A DNA stretch of 64,000 bases from Streptomyces umbrinus. Its GTDB lineage: Bacteria; Actinomycetota; Actinomycetes; Streptomycetales; Streptomycetaceae. Location: positions 11,259,501 through 11,323,500 of the forward strand of contig NZ_JAUSZI010000002.1 of NCBI RefSeq assembly GCF_030817415.1. The letters are read 5' to 3'. Both the position numbers and the translations under genes were made by a program. A model generated the notes under the pieces. It saw nothing but the letters and a program-made list of their open reading frames with translations. It ran no database searches and was not told the origin of the DNA. Shown here piece by piece: positions 20,106 to 29,161 of this stretch (position 1 is the stretch's first letter; every line of letters starts with the position of its first letter).

Positions 20106-21743
20106 TCAGGGCGCGGACAGCTCGAAGCGCTCGACGCGGACCGAACCGCCGAGCGCCTGAGTGGCGTAGTCGAAGAGGGCGAATCGGTAGCCCATGAAGA
20201 ACTGCCAGCTGTTGCCCATGGTGAAAACGGGCCCCAGGCGGACGAAGTTGGTGCCGTCGGTGCTGTAGGAGAAGGTCCCGGGCCGGGCTGCTCCGGGGCG
20301 GATGTCGGCGTTCGCGCGCAGCCAGACGCGGCCCCCGGAGACGTTGGCGCTCGCCATCTCCGTACCGGTGCCGGTGGTGTTCCAACTGCTGTCCATCGTC
20401 AGCCCGTTGACCATGACGACTCTCGTCGCACCGCCGTCCCGCCTGACGCCGATCCACGCCGACGAGTCACGCAGCAGCGCGAGCCCCGCCCGGTCGCCGT
20501 CGCGCATCGTTGAGTGGTCGAGCTGGATCGTGGCGGTGGACGTTGGGCCCTGGATGCGGTGGGTGAGTGTGTTCCGGGCCCAGTACAGATCGTCGGTGAC
20601 CGTCGCGGTCCTGAGGGTCAGGCCGTTGCCGACGGTCCATCGGCTGTTGTCCGGGTTGTGGTTCCATTCCCACTTCGGCTTGAGGGCCGTTCCGTCGAAC
20701 GTGTCGACGCCGGTCATCGGGGTGACCTGCCGGGGCGGGGCCGGGACGACGGGGCTGGGATACGACGCACCCCAGGCTCCGTCGACCAACTGCACGACGG
20801 GCCAGCCGTCCGAGGTCCACGTGACCGGCGCCAGGACGGGGATCCGGCCGCCGGGGTACGCGTCCACGAACGCCAGGTAGTACCAGGCCCCGCCCGGTGT
20901 CTGGACGAGACCGCCCTGGTGCGGGACCCCGCCGCCGGCGACCGGTCCGCGCAGGTCGAGGAGCACCTGCCGCATCGTGTAGGGCCCGAAGGGACCGCTC
21001 GTCGACTTGAGGATGTACTGGCCGTTGGCCGGGCGGGTCAGGAAGATGTAGTGGTTCCCGTTGATCCTGTAGAAGCGTGAGCCCTCCAGGGTGCCGACAC
21101 TCGACGGCGTGCTGAACACCTGCTGTGCGCGGACCTGGGTGCGTCCGTCCGCGGAGAGCTGGGCCACGCTGATGGTGGTGTTGCCGTACGCCACGTACAG
21201 CGTGTCGTCGGTGTCCACGAGCAGCCCCGCGTCGTAGTACGCGGTACCGATGGTGGTGAGTCTGTTCCAGGGGCCCTCGACGGCGGTCGCGGTGTAGATG
21301 TACGTCCTGGCGAAGTCGATCTGGCCGAGCCAGTAGAACGTCCGGTTGCTCGGGCGGTAGGCGAGTGACGACGCCCAGATGCCCCTGACATAGCCGTGGG
21401 CGCCGTTCAGGTCGTACTTGGACCCGAAGTCCAGCACCGGCACCGAGTGGCCGGCGAACTCCCAGTTGACCAGGTCGTACGAGCGGAGGATGGGCGCCCC
21501 CGGTGAGTAGTGCATCGTCGAGGCCGAGTAGTAGTAGGCGTTGCCGACGCGGATGATGTCGATGTCCGCGAAGTCCTGCCAGAGCACGGGGTTGGTGTAC
21601 GACGCGGCGGCCGAGGAGTTCCGTGCCGAGGTGTGAGCCGCCGCCTGCGCGGCAGCGGTGCCGGGCAGAGCGGCTCCTACGACCAGGCCGCTCGCCGCGC
21701 TCAGTGCCTTCCGGCGACTGTGGGGTTGTTCGAGCCATGACAT
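20106..21743 (-). CDS. Secreted GH43 beta-xylosidase/arabinofuranosidase
   Basis: A 545-residue protein. AAGGAGAG lies seven bases before ATG 21743. The N-terminus has a Tat-type signal (SRRKALSAASGL, then an Ala-rich stretch), which is consistent with export in folded form. Residues about 48-340 form the GH43 five-blade propeller, with YTNPVLWQDFADIDIIRVG at its start, and residues 350-545 form a concanavalin-like C-terminal domain of the GH43_C2 type. The enzyme is expected to release xylose or arabinose from arabinoxylan fragments. It sits between the GH62 gene (43 bp upstream) and the GH10-GH62 gene. Confidence 0.92.
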   Translation of the reverse strand: MSWLEQPHSRRKALSAASGLVVGAALPGTAAAQAAAHTSARNSSAAASYTNPVLWQDFADIDIIRVGNAYYYSASTMHYSPGAPILRSYDLVNWEFAGHSVPVLDFGSKYDLNGAHGYVRGIWASSLAYRPSNRTFYWLGQIDFARTYIYTATAVEGPWNRLTTIGTAYYDAGLLVDTDDTLYVAYGNTTISVAQLSADGRTQVRAQQVFSTPSSVGTLEGSRFYRINGNHYIFLTRPANGQYILKSTSGPFGPYTMRQVLLDLRGPVAGGGVPHQGGLVQTPGGAWYYLAFVDAYPGGRIPVLAPVTWTSDGWPVVQLVDGAWGASYPSPVVPAPPRQVTPMTGVDTFDGTALKPKWEWNHNPDNSRWTVGNGLTLRTATVTDDLYWARNTLTHRIQGPTSTATIQLDHSTMRDGDRAGLALLRDSSAWIGVRRDGGATRVVMVNGLTMDSSWNTTGTGTEMASANVSGGRVWLRANADIRPGAARPGTFSYSTDGTNFVRLGPVFTMGNSWQFFMGYRFALFDYATQALGGSVRVERFELSAP

Positions 21744-21786
21744 GTCGAACGCTCTCCTTGTGCGGGGGACGAGGAGGTGCGGCGGA

Positions 21787-22878
21787 TCAGCAGGTGCTGT
21801 TCGTCTGGGTCAACAGGCCGAGACGATAGGGGAGTTGGGAGTAGTCGCCGCCGGCCGACGGGTTGAGGCCCTGGTAGAGGAACTGCAGACGACAGGGGTT
21901 GATCGTCATGGTCTGGTCGTTGCCGGCGCGGACGAGTTCGCCGTGGCTGATGTCCTTGGTCCAGGCGCCGGAGGGGAACGTCACGTTGGTGGCACGGGCG
22001 AACGGGTTGGCCTCGGTGGCCGCCAGCGGCTGCCACTGGCCGGTGAGTCCCTGGGCCGTGAAGGAGCGGTAGTACCGCCTGCCGTCGCCGGCGAAGGCCT
22101 CCCACAGCAGCAGATGGGTGTTCGTGCCCTGTACGCGGTAGACGGCGCCGCCCTCGAACAGGGCGAACTTGGAGTCCTGGAGCACGAGTTGGGTGTTGCG
22201 GAAGCCGCCCGGGAACTCGCCCACGCTGGTCTCGGAGCGGTACACATGGCCGTTGTCGTCCGCGGAGAACAGGTAGCACATGGCGCTGTCGCAGATGGTC
22301 CAGTAGTCGAGCGTGCCCGACGGGGCGGCGTTCTGGAACGTCCTGGGCGCCGACCAGCTCTGCGGGTTGCCCGGGTTCGTGCTCGTGGAGTACGAGGGCG
22401 GGCCGGTCTGGTAGACGAGGTACCACAGGTTCTTCGGCGCGAAGTAGAAGACCTGTGGGGCGGCCCGGTAACCGGTGCCGATGTTGGGGTTGGTGTCCAG
22501 GTACGTGAGCGGGGCCGCCGAAGCCCCCGACCAGTCGGTGAAGCTCGTGTAGGCCAGGCTCCAGGAACCGGCCGTGTTCGCCGTCGTCATGAAGACGTGC
22601 CACTTGCCGTTCGCCTGGACCACCGTCGGGTCCTTGACGGAGACGACGGGGTGACTCGCGTCGGGCTTCGGGGAGATCAACTGGCCGCTGGACGACCACG
22701 TGAAGCTGCTCGGAAGTTGCGCCGCGACCACCGATTCCTTCGGAGGCGGAGCGGAGTACGACCGCGTGGGAACGGCGAGCAGCGACATCGCCAGGCCCAA
22801 CAGGAAGACCATGGCCGCGCGACGGGCGTGGTGGATGTGGTGATGGCGCGGGCGTAAGCCGTGTACGAGTGCGGGCAT
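21787..22878 (-). CDS. Secreted GH62 alpha-L-arabinofuranosidase
   Basis: About 363 residues from ATG 22878, which has GGGAG six bases upstream; a longer frame to 23064 would add 62 residues before the signal peptide. A basic N-terminus precedes a hydrophobic export segment (AAMVFLLGLAMSLLAVPT). The rest is a single GH62 domain starting at SSFTWSSSGQLISPKPD, close in sequence to the C-terminal half of the GH10-GH62 enzyme encoded 1.7 kb downstream. GH62 enzymes remove arabinose from singly substituted xylose units. It is the first gene of the operon, with a promoter-like pair about 210 bp upstream. Confidence 0.93.
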   Translation of the reverse strand: MPALVHGLRPRHHHIHHARRAAMVFLLGLAMSLLAVPTRSYSAPPPKESVVAAQLPSSFTWSSSGQLISPKPDASHPVVSVKDPTVVQANGKWHVFMTTANTAGSWSLAYTSFTDWSGASAAPLTYLDTNPNIGTGYRAAPQVFYFAPKNLWYLVYQTGPPSYSTSTNPGNPQSWSAPRTFQNAAPSGTLDYWTICDSAMCYLFSADDNGHVYRSETSVGEFPGGFRNTQLVLQDSKFALFEGGAVYRVQGTNTHLLLWEAFAGDGRRYYRSFTAQGLTGQWQPLAATEANPFARATNVTFPSGAWTKDISHGELVRAGNDQTMTINPCRLQFLYQGLNPSAGGDYSQLPYRLGLLTQTNSTC

Positions 22879-23446
22879 GCGGGCTCCCAAGGGAGGTCGG
22901 GGCTCGCCGCACGAACGCCAGGTGCGCTCTTCGTCCGGAACAGTGGCGTGTGGGGAGAGCCTTGCCGGTACGGGTGATGCGGTGATGCGGGTGCTGTCGT
23001 GCCCGGTTCGTGCGGCGGGCGCATGAACCGCTGCGGCCAAGTCTTTGTTCGTGCAGTCGAACATCGACCGGCCAGTTGGACGTCTTGGATGATAGGAGCC
23101 TCACCAGGAGCGTCAATACCTCTCGCATCATTCGGCTTCCGGGCCGCATCTTTCGGTGTGGTCTCGCGGGGCCCCCGGAGCTCCCTCCCGCCTCGGGATC
23201 CACCTTCGTGTCACGCCCTTCCCGGCCTGGGAACGCGAGTCGTGATCAAGTCGGAACATGGTGAACTCGTGAAGGATTGACGAGAGTTGTGAAAGGTGAC
23301 AAGAATTCGGATCACTCCACTCCGCTGCGTCTCAAGCGAGTGAAGTGGCGCGAGTGACTCGGTCGCGCACGCCTTCGTTGCGTCCTCCCGCGTCGGTCAC
23401 ATGCGCTCAGCCACCTCCCACACATTTCGATCCACAGAGGCCCATT
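22879..23446. other. 568-bp divergent intergenic region
   Basis: This stretch separates the GH62 operon from the LAETG surface protein gene and holds no convincing gene. It contains a minus-strand promoter-like pair (23089-23116). GTTCGTGCAGTCGAAC at 23047-23062 has 5-bp inverted arms and would lie just downstream of the transcription start, as an operator might. Confidence 0.5.
23089..23116 (-). promoter_or_regulatory. Promoter-like pair upstream of the arabinoxylan operon
   Basis: On the minus strand, TTGACG (23111-23116) and TATCAT (23089-23094) are 16 bp apart, close to the housekeeping sigma consensus. The implied leader before ATG 22878 is about 200 bases. Confidence 0.5.
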
Positions 23447-24358
23447 TTGTCGCGTTCGCAACAACCCAGAATTCCGGCTGCCCTCGCAGCGTCCGCTTTC
23501 CTCGCAGTCGCCGCCGTGCCCGTGTTCGGGGCGGGCGTCGCAAACGCCACGCCCGGCGGGACGTGCCAGTCGGCCACCGTCCAGTACCGTCTCGTCGGCG
23601 CCGACGGAGGTGTCGTGGGCGAGGACTGGACCTCGCAGGGCGGATTCCGTTCTTGGGACACCATCCCCGGGCCCGTCGAGGTCCGGCTGGCCCCCGGGCA
23701 GAAGGTCGCGGACGGCTGCAAGTACCCCGTCTCCCTCGCCGAATACACCACCGAGGGGCCGAACTGGGCCACTTCCGGTCGCCAGACCATGGTGGACAAG
23801 GCCACCGTCTACCTCACCGCCGATGACGTGGCCGGTGACGACGACGCGAAGCGGACCTGGCAGAAGCTGGCCGTGAAGGTGCCCGACTGCTACGGCCAGA
23901 TCGACCTGTACGGCGACGACGTCGCGTACGACGGCAAGACGGGCGAGGGGCACGGCCCCGCTCCCTACCAGCCCGACGGCGTCAACACTCCGTACCACCT
24001 CATAGCGGCGTGGAACGGAGGCGAGAAGGAGTGCGCCGACAGCCCGCCGGACTCGCCCAGCCCGACCCCGACCCCTTCGGAGCCGACCCCGTCGACTCCC
24101 GCGGGCAGCACTCCGCCCGCGGAGGAGACGACTCCGCCGCCCACCCCCAAGCCCTCGGCGACGCCTCCCACGACGCCGGACGTGCCGCCGCTGTCGTCGA
24201 AGCCGCCCACCACCCCGGAGCCGTCGTCCAGTGACAGCACGCCGCCGCTGGCGGAGACGGGCGCCGGCGCGCCGGTCGGCCTGATCGCCGGTGGCGCCGC
24301 CGTGGTGATCGCCCTGGGCGCCGGTGTGGTGTTCGCGGCCCGCTCGCGTCGCTCATGA
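23447..24358 (+). CDS. LAETG sortase-anchored secreted protein
   Basis: About 303 residues from TTG 23447, with AGAGG seven bases upstream; this places the basic N-terminus and signal peptide (AALAASAFLAVAAVPVFG) correctly, whereas the frame open to 23345 adds an unlikely 34-residue leader. The mature domain of about 150 residues has four cysteines and no family I can name. A 75-residue Pro/Ser/Thr-rich linker follows, and the C-terminus has LAETG, a hydrophobic segment and RSRRS. LAXTG is the motif of class E sortases common in Streptomyces, so the protein is probably linked covalently to the cell wall. Confidence 0.83.
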   Translation: MSRSQQPRIPAALAASAFLAVAAVPVFGAGVANATPGGTCQSATVQYRLVGADGGVVGEDWTSQGGFRSWDTIPGPVEVRLAPGQKVADGCKYPVSLAEYTTEGPNWATSGRQTMVDKATVYLTADDVAGDDDAKRTWQKLAVKVPDCYGQIDLYGDDVAYDGKTGEGHGPAPYQPDGVNTPYHLIAAWNGGEKECADSPPDSPSPTPTPSEPTPSTPAGSTPPAEETTPPPTPKPSATPPTTPDVPPLSSKPPTTPEPSSSDSTPPLAETGAGAPVGLIAGGAAVVIALGAGVVFAARSRRS

Positions 24359-24402
24359 CGGACGTGCACGGGATCGTCCTCGTGCCGTAGCGCACACCTA
24401 AG

Positions 24403-24449
24403 GCTCCGTCTCCCGGTTGGCACCATCCGTGCCGGCCGGGAGGCGGAGC
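24403..24449. terminator. Hairpin terminator, 14-bp arms
   Basis: GCTCCGTCTCCCGG (24403-24416) pairs with CCGGGAGGCGGAGC (24436-24449), with one G-U type pair and a 19-base loop. It lies between the convergent LAETG and alpha/beta hydrolase genes. Confidence 0.72.
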
Positions 24450-24475
24450 TGTTGCCCCGAGGGGCCACGTCACGT

Positions 24476-25963
24476 TCAGGGGGCGATGCCCACGCCGTTG
24501 ATCCGGCTCCAGGACTTCTCCTGGGCGGCGGTCATGGCAGGCCAACGCAGCCCGTCCGGGCGGGGGTTGACCCGTGTGGCGTACGAACGGGGGTAGAAAC
24601 CCGGGTCGTAGAAACAGCCCGTGCCGTACTTCTTGTCGAACGCACCGCAGGATGCCGCGAGCGACTTCGGCGTCGGCTTCTTTCCGGTGCGTACCCAAGT
24701 GCTGAGAGCGAAGATGGAGTTGGCGTACTCGGAATTGCTCAGCCCACTGTGTTCGCTTTCCCGGGTGAAGGTCTGCACGAGCTTCTTGTCCCGGTGCGAG
24801 CCCCGAAGGCTGTCGCGGTAGGCCGCCTCGTGCTCGATGAACGCCGTCGGATCGTCGATGGCGTGGAGCGTGAGGACGGGAATCGAGACCTTGCCCGTGA
24901 GGTCACTGTCGTACGACAGATCGCGAACGGCGGTCGGTTCCGCGGAGAACCGTTCGACGCCCGCGTTGAGAGCCTTGTCGTCATGGGACCCGGAATAGCG
25001 AACGCCCTTGTTGCTGAACGGATTTCGCCCGCCGAGCCGGGTGTGCACGATGTCGCGGAAGGTGAACGTCGCGAACCGCAGATGCGATTCCAGGGTGCGC
25101 TCCGGAATACCCGTGACCGCGAGGATGTCGTCCAGATTGCGCTGCTGCAGAGCGGTCCGCTCCCCTGCGGGGGAGTCGAATCCCGTGCATTCCTGCAAGC
25201 GAGCCCGCAGCCCCGCGCTCGTCATGGTCGAGGTCGCGCGCAGCCCCTCCCACAGCGGGTACTGCGGCTCGGTGGGACGAGGGTGGTTCTGGCAGTAGTA
25301 CTGGTAGACCACCCGCAGGTCCACGCGGTAGTCGTAGCCGCGCGAGCCGCCGCCGAGCACGCCGTTGGTGAGCAGGGTGCCGTCGTACGGGCCGTGCTTC
25401 TTCGCGCCGTACGTCTCCACGACCTTCGCGGCGACGTTGCCGCCCCAGGACTGGCCGTGCACATAGGTCCGCCTCGGCTTGTCGAACTCCTCGACGAACA
25501 GGCGGCGCAGATTCTCGGTGTCGGCGGCGGCCATCCGCGTTCCGTAGCCGCCGCGGCGATACGACGAGCCGGCCCACGCGTAGCCTTCGTCGACCATCAC
25601 CGACCAGCGTTCCAGATCGCCGATGCTGCGGTCCGGGTCGGAGTCCGCGCCGAGGTCGGGGCCTCCGTGCGCGTGCATCACGAGCGAGCCGTTCCATTCC
25701 TTCGGGACGGCGATCGCGTAATAGGCGCCGTTGGAATCCTGCCCGGTGTAACAAGTGGCCTTTCCGGTCAGGGTGGTTGGGCACTCCACGGAAGCAGGTC
25801 CGCCCGCAGCTTCAGAGGCGGAGGAGGCAGACGTCGGTCCGGCGAGTGTGCCGACGAGAATTCCCGCGACGCCCGCGGCGATCGCGGCACGGCGGCGTCG
25901 AAGTCCTTTGGTCCCGTTGTGGATTTCACGGATCCCCGACGTTCCGAGTCTCGGCCGGTCCAT
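24476..25963 (-). CDS. Secreted alpha/beta hydrolase
   Basis: About 495 residues from ATG 25963, preceded by AAGGAG. The N-terminal 35 residues are basic (RRRRAAIAAG) and lead into an export signal ending near TSASSA. The catalytic Ser is in GQSWGG, an oxyanion HGGP motif occurs earlier, and a late EHSG motif may carry the His. Several Cys may form disulfides, as expected for an exported protein. The substrate is unknown; related actinomycete proteins are called alpha/beta hydrolases or prolyl-oligopeptidase-like. The gene stands alone, with about 170 bp of upstream space. Confidence 0.83.
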   Translation of the reverse strand: MDRPRLGTSGIREIHNGTKGLRRRRAAIAAGVAGILVGTLAGPTSASSASEAAGGPASVECPTTLTGKATCYTGQDSNGAYYAIAVPKEWNGSLVMHAHGGPDLGADSDPDRSIGDLERWSVMVDEGYAWAGSSYRRGGYGTRMAAADTENLRRLFVEEFDKPRRTYVHGQSWGGNVAAKVVETYGAKKHGPYDGTLLTNGVLGGGSRGYDYRVDLRVVYQYYCQNHPRPTEPQYPLWEGLRATSTMTSAGLRARLQECTGFDSPAGERTALQQRNLDDILAVTGIPERTLESHLRFATFTFRDIVHTRLGGRNPFSNKGVRYSGSHDDKALNAGVERFSAEPTAVRDLSYDSDLTGKVSIPVLTLHAIDDPTAFIEHEAAYRDSLRGSHRDKKLVQTFTRESEHSGLSNSEYANSIFALSTWVRTGKKPTPKSLAASCGAFDKKYGTGCFYDPGFYPRSYATRVNPRPDGLRWPAMTAAQEKSWSRINGVGIAP

Positions 25964-26135
25964 GGGCGTGCTCCTTCTCCTCATCGGCGCACCGTTGCGC
26001 GGCGGGGCCGATGCTAAGGAGAGGCCGGGTGAAAACCCATGGCTTGATCATTGCGTTCATAGTGTTCATCCGGCGGTGACCGCAGGCCCGCCGGGCAGCG
26101 GCGGGTATTCCTGCGGTCGGGACCGCCGATTCAGT

Positions 26136-26867
26136 TCACGAGAGCCAGTCCGTGTAGCGGGTGGGCGCGATGTGGGCGTCCTTCGGGGCGATGAGGACGG
26201 CACCGCGGACGGCCGCGAACATGCCCGCGCTGTCGTCGGTCGTGACCGTGCGGCCGTCCGGGTGGGCGTCCAGCGTGATCCTGCCGAGCTCGTCGAGCCG
26301 GTAGACGTCGGGGCCCGCGACATTGCGGATGCCCCGCAACGGGGTGCCCGCGGCGACCTCGGCGACCGTGGCGGCGACGTCCTTGGCCGCGATCGGCTGG
26401 ATCGGTGTGCTGGGCAGCCGGACGGTGTCGCCGTCGGTGGTCCAGGACAGGACCGCGTCGACGAACTCCATGAACTGGGTGGCCCGGACGATCGAGTGGG
26501 GGACCGGCCCGGCCTTCAGCACGTCCTCCTGGAGGACCTTGGCCCGGTAGTAGTCCAGCTCGGGCACCTGGTCCACGCCGACGATCGAGAGGATGACGAA
26601 GTGCTGGGCGTCGCTCTTCTGGGCGGCCGCGAGCAGGTTGTCCATCGAGGTCTGGAAGAACGCCGGGGAGGCTTCGTCGAAGGTCGGGGAGTTCGTCAGG
26701 TTGATGACGGTCTCGGCGCCCTCCATGGCCTGTTCCAGGCCCTTGCCCGTGATGACATCGATTCCGGTGGACTGGGAGTGGGGCACCGCGTCGTGCCCGG
26801 CGTCGTTCAGTTTCGTGACGACCTGCGAACCGATCAGTCCGGTACCGCCGATCACTGCGAACTTCAT
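26136..26867 (-). CDS. NmrA-like NAD(P)-binding oxidoreductase
   Basis: A 243-residue protein. ATG 26867 has GAAAGG seven bases upstream and places the dinucleotide motif GGTGLIG at residues 7-13; a longer frame to 26996 would put 43 residues before it. The Rossmann domain continues with VINLTNSPTFDEASP and VGVDQVPELDYYRAKV, as in atypical short-chain dehydrogenases of the NmrA or NAD(P)H-binding type. These act as redox sensors or quinone and sugar-nucleotide oxidoreductases. Nothing nearby narrows this. Confidence 0.85.
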   Translation of the reverse strand: MKFAVIGGTGLIGSQVVTKLNDAGHDAVPHSQSTGIDVITGKGLEQAMEGAETVINLTNSPTFDEASPAFFQTSMDNLLAAAQKSDAQHFVILSIVGVDQVPELDYYRAKVLQEDVLKAGPVPHSIVRATQFMEFVDAVLSWTTDGDTVRLPSTPIQPIAAKDVAATVAEVAAGTPLRGIRNVAGPDVYRLDELGRITLDAHPDGRTVTTDDSAGMFAAVRGAVLIAPKDAHIAPTRYTDWLS

Positions 26868-27002
26868 GACACGGCCTTTCGGTCGGGGGCTGTCGCTCGA
26901 CATGCCAATCGCTCCCGATTCGGGAGGGACCGTACAAACGGTAGAGGAAGGTTCCAGCAGCCGCTCGGCATCCGGTGAGTGCCGACAGCCGGCCATGGCG
27001 GG

Positions 27003-28031
27003 TCAGCGCAGATGCTTCTCGAAGAAGTCCATCGTCGTCTCCATCGAGGCAGGCCACTGCGGGGCGAACGTGTGGTGCTCGCCCTTGTACTTCACCAGTT
27101 CGACGTCCTTGCCCGCCTTCTCGAACGCGGCGGTGGTCCGCTCCGACCAGACGATGGGGCAGCTCTCGTCGGCGGTGCCGTGGTGGATGAGCAGCGGTTC
27201 GGTCACCCGGTCGACGTAGGTGATCGGGGAGGCTTCCTTCCAGAACTTCGGGTTCTCCTCAGGGGTGCCGTGCGTCTTGTCGATCTGGGCGACGACCGGG
27301 TCGCCGTCGCCGCGCTGGAAGTGGTCGATGTTCTCGTCCGGACGAGAGCTCACGGGGGCGAACACCACGGCGGCGTCGACCAGACCCGGCGCGACGACCA
27401 GCGTGTTGTACACGACGCCACCGCCCATCGACCGCCCCAGCAGACCGATCCGCTCACCGTCGATCTCCGGACGCCCCGACGAGCGCAGTGCCATGACGGC
27501 GCCGATCGTGTCCTCGGTGTAGCCGAGGCGCAGGTTGACGTCATTGTCCGGGTCGTCGTCGGAACCCGCGTGGTTGCGGTAGTCGGTGTGCAGGACCACA
27601 TAGCCGTTGCGGGCCAGCAGCTCCTGCTCCCGGGCCAGTCCGCGGCCGCTGGTGTAGACGGCCGGGTCGATGTACCCGTGCGCCAGTACCAGCGCGGGGA
27701 ACGGCCCCTTGCCCCTGGGAATGTTCATGATCCCCGAGATCGTCAGCCCGTTGGCCTCGTACGTGACCGCGTACTGGGTGTACGCGTCGGTCCGCACGCG
27801 TACGTTCCCGAGCTTGAGGTCGGAGCCCCGGTGCTCGCGCTGGATCAGCCCCGGGATCGACACGGGGTTGGCCGGAGTCGGGGTGGGCGTCGCGCTGGGT
27901 GTCCTGGCGGAAGCGCGGGCCGAGGTCGGCGGACTCGTGGGCCCGGTGTCGCCGTCGCCGTCCCCGGTGCAGCCGACAGCGGCCACCAGCACCAGCCCCG
28001 CGGCACCACAGGCCATGCTCCGAAACCGCAT
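27003..28031 (-). CDS. Lipoprotein alpha/beta hydrolase (S9-like esterase or peptidase)
   Basis: A 342-residue protein with a lipoprotein signal (CGAAGLVLVAAVGC, modified Cys at about 21) and a Ser/Thr/Pro linker to about residue 55. The hydrolase domain has the nucleophile motif GRSMGGG, an oxyanion segment VLAHGYIDP, and ADESCPIVWSERT plus EHHTFAP supplying Asp and His. It resembles the catalytic domain of S9 prolyl oligopeptidase and acetyl esterase relatives acting at the cell surface. It is the gene downstream of the symporter-sigma operon on the same strand, with 126 bp between them. Confidence 0.87.
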   Translation of the reverse strand: MRFRSMACGAAGLVLVAAVGCTGDGDGDTGPTSPPTSARASARTPSATPTPTPANPVSIPGLIQREHRGSDLKLGNVRVRTDAYTQYAVTYEANGLTISGIMNIPRGKGPFPALVLAHGYIDPAVYTSGRGLAREQELLARNGYVVLHTDYRNHAGSDDDPDNDVNLRLGYTEDTIGAVMALRSSGRPEIDGERIGLLGRSMGGGVVYNTLVVAPGLVDAAVVFAPVSSRPDENIDHFQRGDGDPVVAQIDKTHGTPEENPKFWKEASPITYVDRVTEPLLIHHGTADESCPIVWSERTTAAFEKAGKDVELVKYKGEHHTFAPQWPASMETTMDFFEKHLR

Positions 28032-28157
28032 ACGGCCAGTATCCCCCCGATCGGCCGCTACGAGCGGTGCCGTACGGGTTCTCGACGGGAGCGGACCGAG
28101 TCCGAGCAGGGCACGGCGGGACCGCCGCCGGGTAGGGCACGACCCCGCGGCCGTCCA

Positions 28158-28469
28158 TCAGCCCGGGACGGCGGCCGCTCCGCTGGTAGTGGCCTGGCCC
28201 CCCGTGCCGGAGAAGATGACCCCGGGTTCGGAGGGAGCCTGGTTCAGTACCCACAGGCCGATCAGGGTGGCGAGCGTGAAGACGACCGCGATCAGGACCG
28301 CTAGCACGAGCCGACGACGCCGCTCGCGCCGCAGCCAGTCGCCGCGGGCCGTGCGGTAGGCGTCGGGGGCCGGGTGCACCCCGCCGGCCAGCGCCTCCAG
28401 GGCCTCGCGCAGCTCTTGTTCCGTCCGGTCCGGCTCGTGTTCCATGCGGTCCGGAGAGGTGTCGTTCAT
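28158..28469 (-). CDS. Small membrane protein coupled to an ECF-like sigma factor
   Basis: A 103-residue protein. ATG 28469 overlaps the stop of the sigma factor gene (ATGA), so the two are translated together. The first 60 residues are acidic and helical, followed by RRERRRR and a single membrane segment (LVLAVLIAVVFTLATLIGLWVL); about 25 residues face outside. This layout and gene order are those of membrane anti-sigma factors, but no zinc-binding HxxxCxxC motif is present. The anti-sigma role is inferred from context. Confidence 0.75.
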   Translation of the reverse strand: MNDTSPDRMEHEPDRTEQELREALEALAGGVHPAPDAYRTARGDWLRRERRRRLVLAVLIAVVFTLATLIGLWVLNQAPSEPGVIFSGTGGQATTSGAAAVPG

Positions 28470-29161
28470 CGCCGGGCCTCCATCGCCTGGGTCAGGGCGG
28501 CGATGCCGCGTGCGGTGTGTGTCTTGACCGATCCGCAGGAGATTCCCATCGCGGCGGCTATCTCGCTCTCCTTCAGGCCGAGCCAGTGGCGCAGCACGAG
28601 CGCTTCGCGCTGCCGCGCGGGCAGTTGCTGCAGCGCGTCGATCAGTACGCGCTGGTCGTCGTGGAGCAGTGCGGTGCTCTCGGCGGAGGCCACGACATCG
28701 CTCGGCGGGTTCTCGACGTGCTTGCGCGCGACCTGGAGGTGGCGTATTCGCATCCGGGTCAGATTGCACACCGTGGACCGCAGATAGGCCTCCGCTGCCT
28801 CGGAGTCCCGCAGTCGGCGCCACTTTCGGTAGATCTGGTAGTACGCCTCGGCCACGACGTTCTCCGGATCGTCGGCGCCGAGCAGCACGGCCAGGCGCAG
28901 CATCGAGGAATAGTGCACCTCGAAGAGCCGGGCCAGTGCGGCTTCCCGTTCCAGGTCGACGGGATCGCCGACCGCGGGGGACAGGGGTGTCGTCTCCTCG
29001 GGCGCCCCTTCGCGTACGCCGTCGGGGCGGGACTCCTGGTCGAGGCCGGTCCGGTCCGCGCCCGGCGGCCGGGCCGTCGCCGCGCGCGGAACGCGTGGCT
29101 CGGGGACGGCGGCCGGAACGGCCTGCGCCACCGTCGAGCGGGTGTGCTGTCTGCGTCTCAC
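28466..29161 (-). CDS. ECF-like RNA polymerase sigma factor
   Basis: A 231-residue sigma-70 family protein. GTG 29161 overlaps the symporter stop (GTGA). After a 75-residue leader rich in Pro and Arg, region 2 reads LARLFEVHYSSMLRLAVLL to YYQIYRKWRRL, and region 4 reads LQQLPARQREALVLRHWLGLKESEIAAAM with the recognition helix GISCGSVKTHTARGI. Such factors direct polymerase to a small regulon under the control of a partner protein, here probably the membrane protein encoded next. Coupling to a transporter gene upstream is unusual. Confidence 0.85.
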   Translation of the reverse strand: MRRRQHTRSTVAQAVPAAVPEPRVPRAATARPPGADRTGLDQESRPDGVREGAPEETTPLSPAVGDPVDLEREAALARLFEVHYSSMLRLAVLLGADDPENVVAEAYYQIYRKWRRLRDSEAAEAYLRSTVCNLTRMRIRHLQVARKHVENPPSDVVASAESTALLHDDQRVLIDALQQLPARQREALVLRHWLGLKESEIAAAMGISCGSVKTHTARGIAALTQAMEARR

